A stretch of 64,000 nucleotides of DNA from Kutzneria sp. CA-103260 (lineage in GTDB: Bacteria; Actinomycetota; Actinomycetes; Mycobacteriales; Pseudonocardiaceae): contig NZ_CP073318.1 of NCBI RefSeq assembly GCF_018263855.1, positions 868,001-932,000 on the forward strand, in the 5' to 3' direction. The first letter of the stretch is position 1. Each line of letters opens with the position of its first letter. The notes under the pieces were generated by a model that saw only the letters and a program-made list of their open reading frames with translations, made no database searches and was not told where the DNA came from. The position numbers and the translations under genes are program-made. Below are positions 60,879 to 64,000 of this stretch, one piece after another.

Positions 60879-62098
60879 GCCACCCTCCCCAGCACCGTGA
60901 CGACGTTGTTGCCGCCGAAGGCCAGACCCTGGTTCTGCACGATCCGCGGCGTGGCCGGCCGGGCCACCCCCGGCACCACGTCGATGCCCGGCCCCAGGTC
61001 GGGGTCGACGGTGGTGACGTTCGCGGTCGGCGGCAGGAAACCCTGCCGCAGCGCCTGGCAGCAGATGATCGCGCCGAACGCGCTGGCCGCGCCCATGGTG
61101 TGGCCGATCATCGACTTGATCGAGCTGACCGGCGGCACCCGCTCGCCGAACACCTCTCGGACGGCCCCGATCTCGGTGACGTCGTTGGTCCGGGTCCCGG
61201 TGCCGTGGGCGCAGATGTAGTCGATCTCCTCCGGCTTGACCCCGGCCGCCTGGTGGGCCTGCCGGATGCACTCGGCGATGCTGGTCGCGTCCGGGTTGAC
61301 CATGTGCTTGGCGTCGCAGTTGACGCCGTAGCCCAGCACCTCGGCGTAGATCGTGGCGCCGCGGGCCAGCGCCGCCTCCAGCGGCTCCAGCAGCAGCGCC
61401 GCGCCGCCCTCGCCGGTGATGATGCCGGCCCGGTCCACGTCGAACGGCCGGCACACCTCCTCGGCCAGCGCGCCGAGCTGGTAGAAGCCGCCGTGGCAGG
61501 ACTTGTTCACCGCGTCCGCGCCGCCGGCGATCATGTAGTCGGCCTGTCCGGTGCGGACCAGGTCGTAGGCGTAGCCCAGCGCGAAGTTGCTGGCCGAGCA
61601 GGCCGTCGGAATGGTCTGCACGTCGCCGCCCAGGCCCAGCTCCACCGCCACCGCGTTGGCGATCTGCCCGGCCGGCGCCTGCCGGATCAGGTGCGGGTCG
61701 GCGGCCGCGAGGCCGTCGTTGACCCACGTCTCCACCAGGCTCTGCAACGTCTGCGACTCGCTGGCCGTGGTGCCCATGATCGTGCCGGCGTGCGGCCCGG
61801 CCAGCAGCGCCGGGTCGATGCCGGCGTCGCGGACCGCGAGCCGGGCGGCCGACGCGGCGAACTGCGCCGACCGCCCCCACCGGCTCGGGTCCACGACCTC
61901 GGTCAGCGCCGCCGGGTCGAAGTCGTGCACCTCCGCCGCTGTGACGTACGGGTACTCCGTGGTGTCGAAGCTGCGGATCGGCGACGCCCCGTTGCGGCCC
62001 TGCTTGATCGCCTCGGTGAACGCGTCGACCCCGATCCCGACGCAGCTGACCGCGCCGAGACCGGTGATCACGACGCGCCGCAGGCCCGTCTCAGACAC
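60875..62098 (-). CDS. Beta-ketoacyl-ACP synthase (KS-alpha, FabF-like)
   Basis: 407 residues with the complete triad: Cys167 in PTACSASNFALGYA, His in CAHGTGTRTNDVTE and His in SMIGHTMGAASAFG; the C-terminus is NQGLAFGGNNVVTVLG. Carries out Claisen condensation on malonyl-ACP. With the ACP (8 bp overlap) and KS-beta it forms a minimal type II PKS. Sequence style is nearer FabF and highly reducing type II systems than aromatic ones (impression only). Confidence 0.9.
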   Translation of the reverse strand: MSETGLRRVVITGLGAVSCVGIGVDAFTEAIKQGRNGASPIRSFDTTEYPYVTAAEVHDFDPAALTEVVDPSRWGRSAQFAASAARLAVRDAGIDPALLAGPHAGTIMGTTASESQTLQSLVETWVNDGLAAADPHLIRQAPAGQIANAVAVELGLGGDVQTIPTACSASNFALGYAYDLVRTGQADYMIAGGADAVNKSCHGGFYQLGALAEEVCRPFDVDRAGIITGEGGAALLLEPLEAALARGATIYAEVLGYGVNCDAKHMVNPDATSIAECIRQAHQAAGVKPEEIDYICAHGTGTRTNDVTEIGAVREVFGERVPPVSSIKSMIGHTMGAASAFGAIICCQALRQGFLPPTANVTTVDPDLGPGIDVVPGVARPATPRIVQNQGLAFGGNNVVTVLGRVA

Positions 62099-62366
62099 TC
62101 TGGGGCTCCCCGGCGGCGTACTGCTGCACCAGGGCGTAGACGCTGTTCAGGTCGACCAGCTGGGCGACCTCGTCCTTGGGCAGCACGATGCCCAGCTCCT
62201 TCTCGAAGCGGGTGATGATGGTGATCAGCGACAGCGAGTCGGCGTCGTACTCGTCGATGAAGCTGCCGGTCTCGGTCAGCTCCCCGGGGGCCAGCTCCAG
62301 CTCGTTGCTGATGATGTCCCGGATCCGCCCCCGCAGGTCGGCGCCGCCCACGATCTCCTGAGTCAT
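62091..62366 (-). CDS. Acyl carrier protein
   Basis: 91 residues; phosphopantetheine attachment at Ser44 in EYDADSLSLITIITRFEKEL. The frame is open 62 codons further upstream, but GAGGGGAAG stands eight bases before ATG 62366. First gene of the ACP-KS-KS-beta operon. Confidence 0.9.
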   Translation of the reverse strand: MTQEIVGGADLRGRIRDIISNELELAPGELTETGSFIDEYDADSLSLITIITRFEKELGIVLPKDEVAQLVDLNSVYALVQQYAAGEPQSV

Positions 62367-62629
62367 GTCTGCTTCCCCTCGATCCGAATAACGGTTGCTC
62401 GACCGTACGAACCGGTCACGGTCGTGTTCAAGGTATGCTGCGCCAACGGAACATCCCCATTCCTCCAAAGTGGTACCGGCCCTGGTTAAAAATAGGTGAA
62501 CTGGCCTCTGACCTGCGGATATGAGGGTGGATTCACCTTTTTGAGACGTCATTTATCGTCGATTTACGACGTCGTGCGAGCGTGCTGAACGAAAAGAACT
62601 GCCGATGCTTGCCGGAATGGGGTTCCGTC
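62367..62629. promoter_or_regulatory. Divergent control region with nested inverted repeats
   Basis: Between the PKS operon and the AfsA-like gene. Symmetric elements: GACCGT/ACGGTC (62401-62423, 11 bp apart, flanking AACCGGT); AAAAATAGGTGAA/TTCACCTTTTT (62488-62542); and two GACGTC sites (62545 and 62568). The first resembles the half-site layout of butyrolactone-receptor operators (inference). Confidence 0.45.
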
Positions 62630-63601
62630 ATGACCGCCGGAGTCGCACAACCGACCGACCGGGCCCGGCCGCCCGAACTGGCCGTCGACCGCACCATCGA
62701 CCGGGCGTTGGTGCACCGCGCGTCGGTGGCCGAGGTTTTTGTCACCGACATCCAGGTGGTCGGCGAGCTCGACCACGTGGCCGCGGCCCAGCTGCCGCTC
62801 AGCCACGGCTACTACAGCGACCACGCCCGCCGGCCGGCGGTGTTCGATCCGGTGCTGCTGCTGGAGGTCGGCCGCCAGGTCGGCATCGCCGGCGCGCACC
62901 TGGTCGGCATTCCGAACGACGTGGTGATGCTGGTCGGCGAGTTCTCGTTGCGGCTGCACGATCCCCGTGGCCTGCTGGTCGGCCGCAAGCCGGGTCGGCT
63001 GGTCGTGGACACCGTCACCGAGCCGACCCGCAAGCGCGGCGGCCGGGTCCGCCGCGGTCTGGTCCGCCAGGTGCTGGAGCTGGACGGCATGCCGGTCGGC
63101 ACCCACACCATGGAGTGCCAGCTCGTGACGTACGCGGAGCTGGAGGCGTTGCGGCACACCATGCGCGGCACCCCGGCACCGTCCACAAGGGACGTGAGCA
63201 CCGCCGTGCCGGCGTCGCAGCTCGCGCCGCACCTGGTGGCCCGGGTCAATCCGCTGAACGTGGTTCTGTCCGATGTGGACCGCTCGGACGAGTTCGTGAC
63301 CGCGGCTGTCACGCCTCGGTACGACAACCACGCGCTGTTCGACCACGACTACGACCACATCCCGGCCATGACCCTTACCGAGGCAGCCCGCCAGCTCGCG
63401 TTGGTGGCCGTGGATGACGGCACCGGCGCGGTCGCTGCCTCGTCGGTGGTCGCCGGGATCCGGGGCCGGTTCCACCGCTTCGCCGAGTTGGACGCCCCGT
63501 TGACCGCGGCCGCCGAGGTCGCCTTGGACGGGGACGTGCTGGTGGCGTTCCACCAGGGCGGCGACGTGATCGCCGAGCTGGCCGTGGAGGTGGCGCGGTG
63601 A
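62630..63601 (+). CDS. AfsA-like gamma-butyrolactone synthase
   Basis: 323 residues with two A-factor-biosynthesis hot-dog repeats: first VHRASVAEVFVTD, SHGYYSDHARRPAVFDPVLL and LEVGRQVGIAGAHLVG; second VDRSDEFVTAAVTPRYDNHA and HDYDHIPAMTLTEAARQLAL. Such enzymes join a beta-ketoacyl chain to dihydroxyacetone phosphate to make signalling butyrolactones, and use an ACP-bound chain in some systems. A GTG at 62582 is possible. Overlaps the HAD gene (GTGA). No receptor gene is seen in the window. Confidence 0.87.
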   Translation: MTAGVAQPTDRARPPELAVDRTIDRALVHRASVAEVFVTDIQVVGELDHVAAAQLPLSHGYYSDHARRPAVFDPVLLLEVGRQVGIAGAHLVGIPNDVVMLVGEFSLRLHDPRGLLVGRKPGRLVVDTVTEPTRKRGGRVRRGLVRQVLELDGMPVGTHTMECQLVTYAELEALRHTMRGTPAPSTRDVSTAVPASQLAPHLVARVNPLNVVLSDVDRSDEFVTAAVTPRYDNHALFDHDYDHIPAMTLTEAARQLALVAVDDGTGAVAASSVVAGIRGRFHRFAELDAPLTAAAEVALDGDVLVAFHQGGDVIAELAVEVAR

Positions 63602-64000
63602 CCGTCAAGGCGGTGTGGACCGACTTCGGCGGTGTGCTGACCCCGCCGCTTTCGGTGACGTTCAACGCTTTCTGCACCAAGACGGGTCTCGACCCGGCCC
63701 CGCTGATGGCGGCCACCATGAAGGTCACCGCCCGCTACGGCACCGACGACATCATGCTGCCGCTGGACACTCCGCTCGTCTCCGAGGACGAGTGGCTGGC
63801 CCAGGTGCGGGCCGTGCTGCGCGAGGAGCACGGCGTCGAGGCCGACATCGACAACTTCGCCGCCGCCTGGTTCGGCGACCGCCCGGCCAACCAGGACTGG
63901 CTGGATCGCCTGCGCGAGTTGCGGGAGAGCGGCCTGTTCGTGGGGCTGATCTCCAACATGCCGCCGGCCTGGGACCAGCACTGGCGCCGCATGGTCGATC
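63598..64000 (+). CDS. HAD-family hydrolase, 3' end cut by window edge
   Basis: 134 residues visible. Motif I AVWTDFGGVLTPP carries the nucleophilic Asp, and LISNMPPAW is motif II. Coupled to the AfsA-like gene by GTGA. HAD phosphatases next to afsA are expected to remove the phosphate of the butenolide/butanolide intermediate (inference). GTG start. Confidence 0.85.
   Translation, partial: MTVKAVWTDFGGVLTPPLSVTFNAFCTKTGLDPAPLMAATMKVTARYGTDDIMLPLDTPLVSEDEWLAQVRAVLREEHGVEADIDNFAAAWFGDRPANQDWLDRLRELRESGLFVGLISNMPPAWDQHWRRMVD

Overview
The window is high-GC DNA from a filamentous actinomycete. The type of gene content (non-ribosomal and type II polyketide genes, an AfsA-type butyrolactone synthase, a SARP/WD40 regulator, a KstR-controlled steroid regulon, a DasR-like operator) fits a Pseudonocardiaceae-like genome, but the genus cannot be read from the sequence. 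Genes are packed with ATGA/GTGA stop-start overlaps. No rRNA, tRNA or CRISPR was seen.

Region 1 (1-14335) is part of a biosynthetic gene cluster that continues off the left edge. It has a fatty acyl-AMP ligase, a PEP-utilising phosphotransferase of rifampin-phosphotransferase architecture, a glycosyltransferase, two P450s, a stand-alone condensation-adenylation-carrier NRPS module, an amidohydrolase, and a fused glycosyltransferase-methyltransferase. It looks like a route to a phosphorylated and/or glycosylated lipopeptide-like product that I do not recognise.

Region 2 (14396-31407) is mixed chromosomal content: a luciferase-like oxidoreductase with its flavin reductase, a giant SARP/NTPase/WD40 regulator, a nitrilase-permease pair with a divergent GntR regulator, secreted proteins (an arylsulfotransferase-like protein, a lysozyme-like protein behind a DasR-type site, an alpha/beta hydrolase lacking its catalytic His), a SigE-type sigma factor with a membrane partner, a truncated RNA ligase and a phosphotransferase.

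Region 3 (31408-34300) is a decayed mobile-element patch: a DUF222-HNH gene, a MITE-like IS630 derivative with terminal inverted repeats, two further IS630 fragments, and a small secreted protein gene behind a perfect 13-bp inverted repeat.

Region 4 (34323-49818) is a compact steroid (cholesterol-type) catabolic cluster laid out much as in Mycobacterium tuberculosis: kstR and fadE34 divergent; fadE28-fadE29-chsH2-chsH1-ltp2 for the last side-chain round; chsH3-kstD; and an FAD enzyme followed by hsaE-hsaG-hsaF for the final ring-derived fragments. Five sites match, or nearly match, the KstR motif TnnAACnnGTTnnA in front of these units.

Region 5 (49886-57321) holds a cell-wall-type DUF1906 protein with a degenerate M15 peptidase-like partner, a DUF1932 dehydrogenase, a RloA/RloB two-gene phage-defence candidate and two membrane-protein genes.

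Region 6 (58020-64000) begins a second secondary-metabolism locus. It has a cytoplasmic histidine kinase with a LuxR-type regulator, an ACP-KS-KS(beta) operon, and, across an intergenic region rich in inverted repeats, an AfsA-like gamma-butyrolactone synthase followed by a HAD phosphatase cut by the window end.
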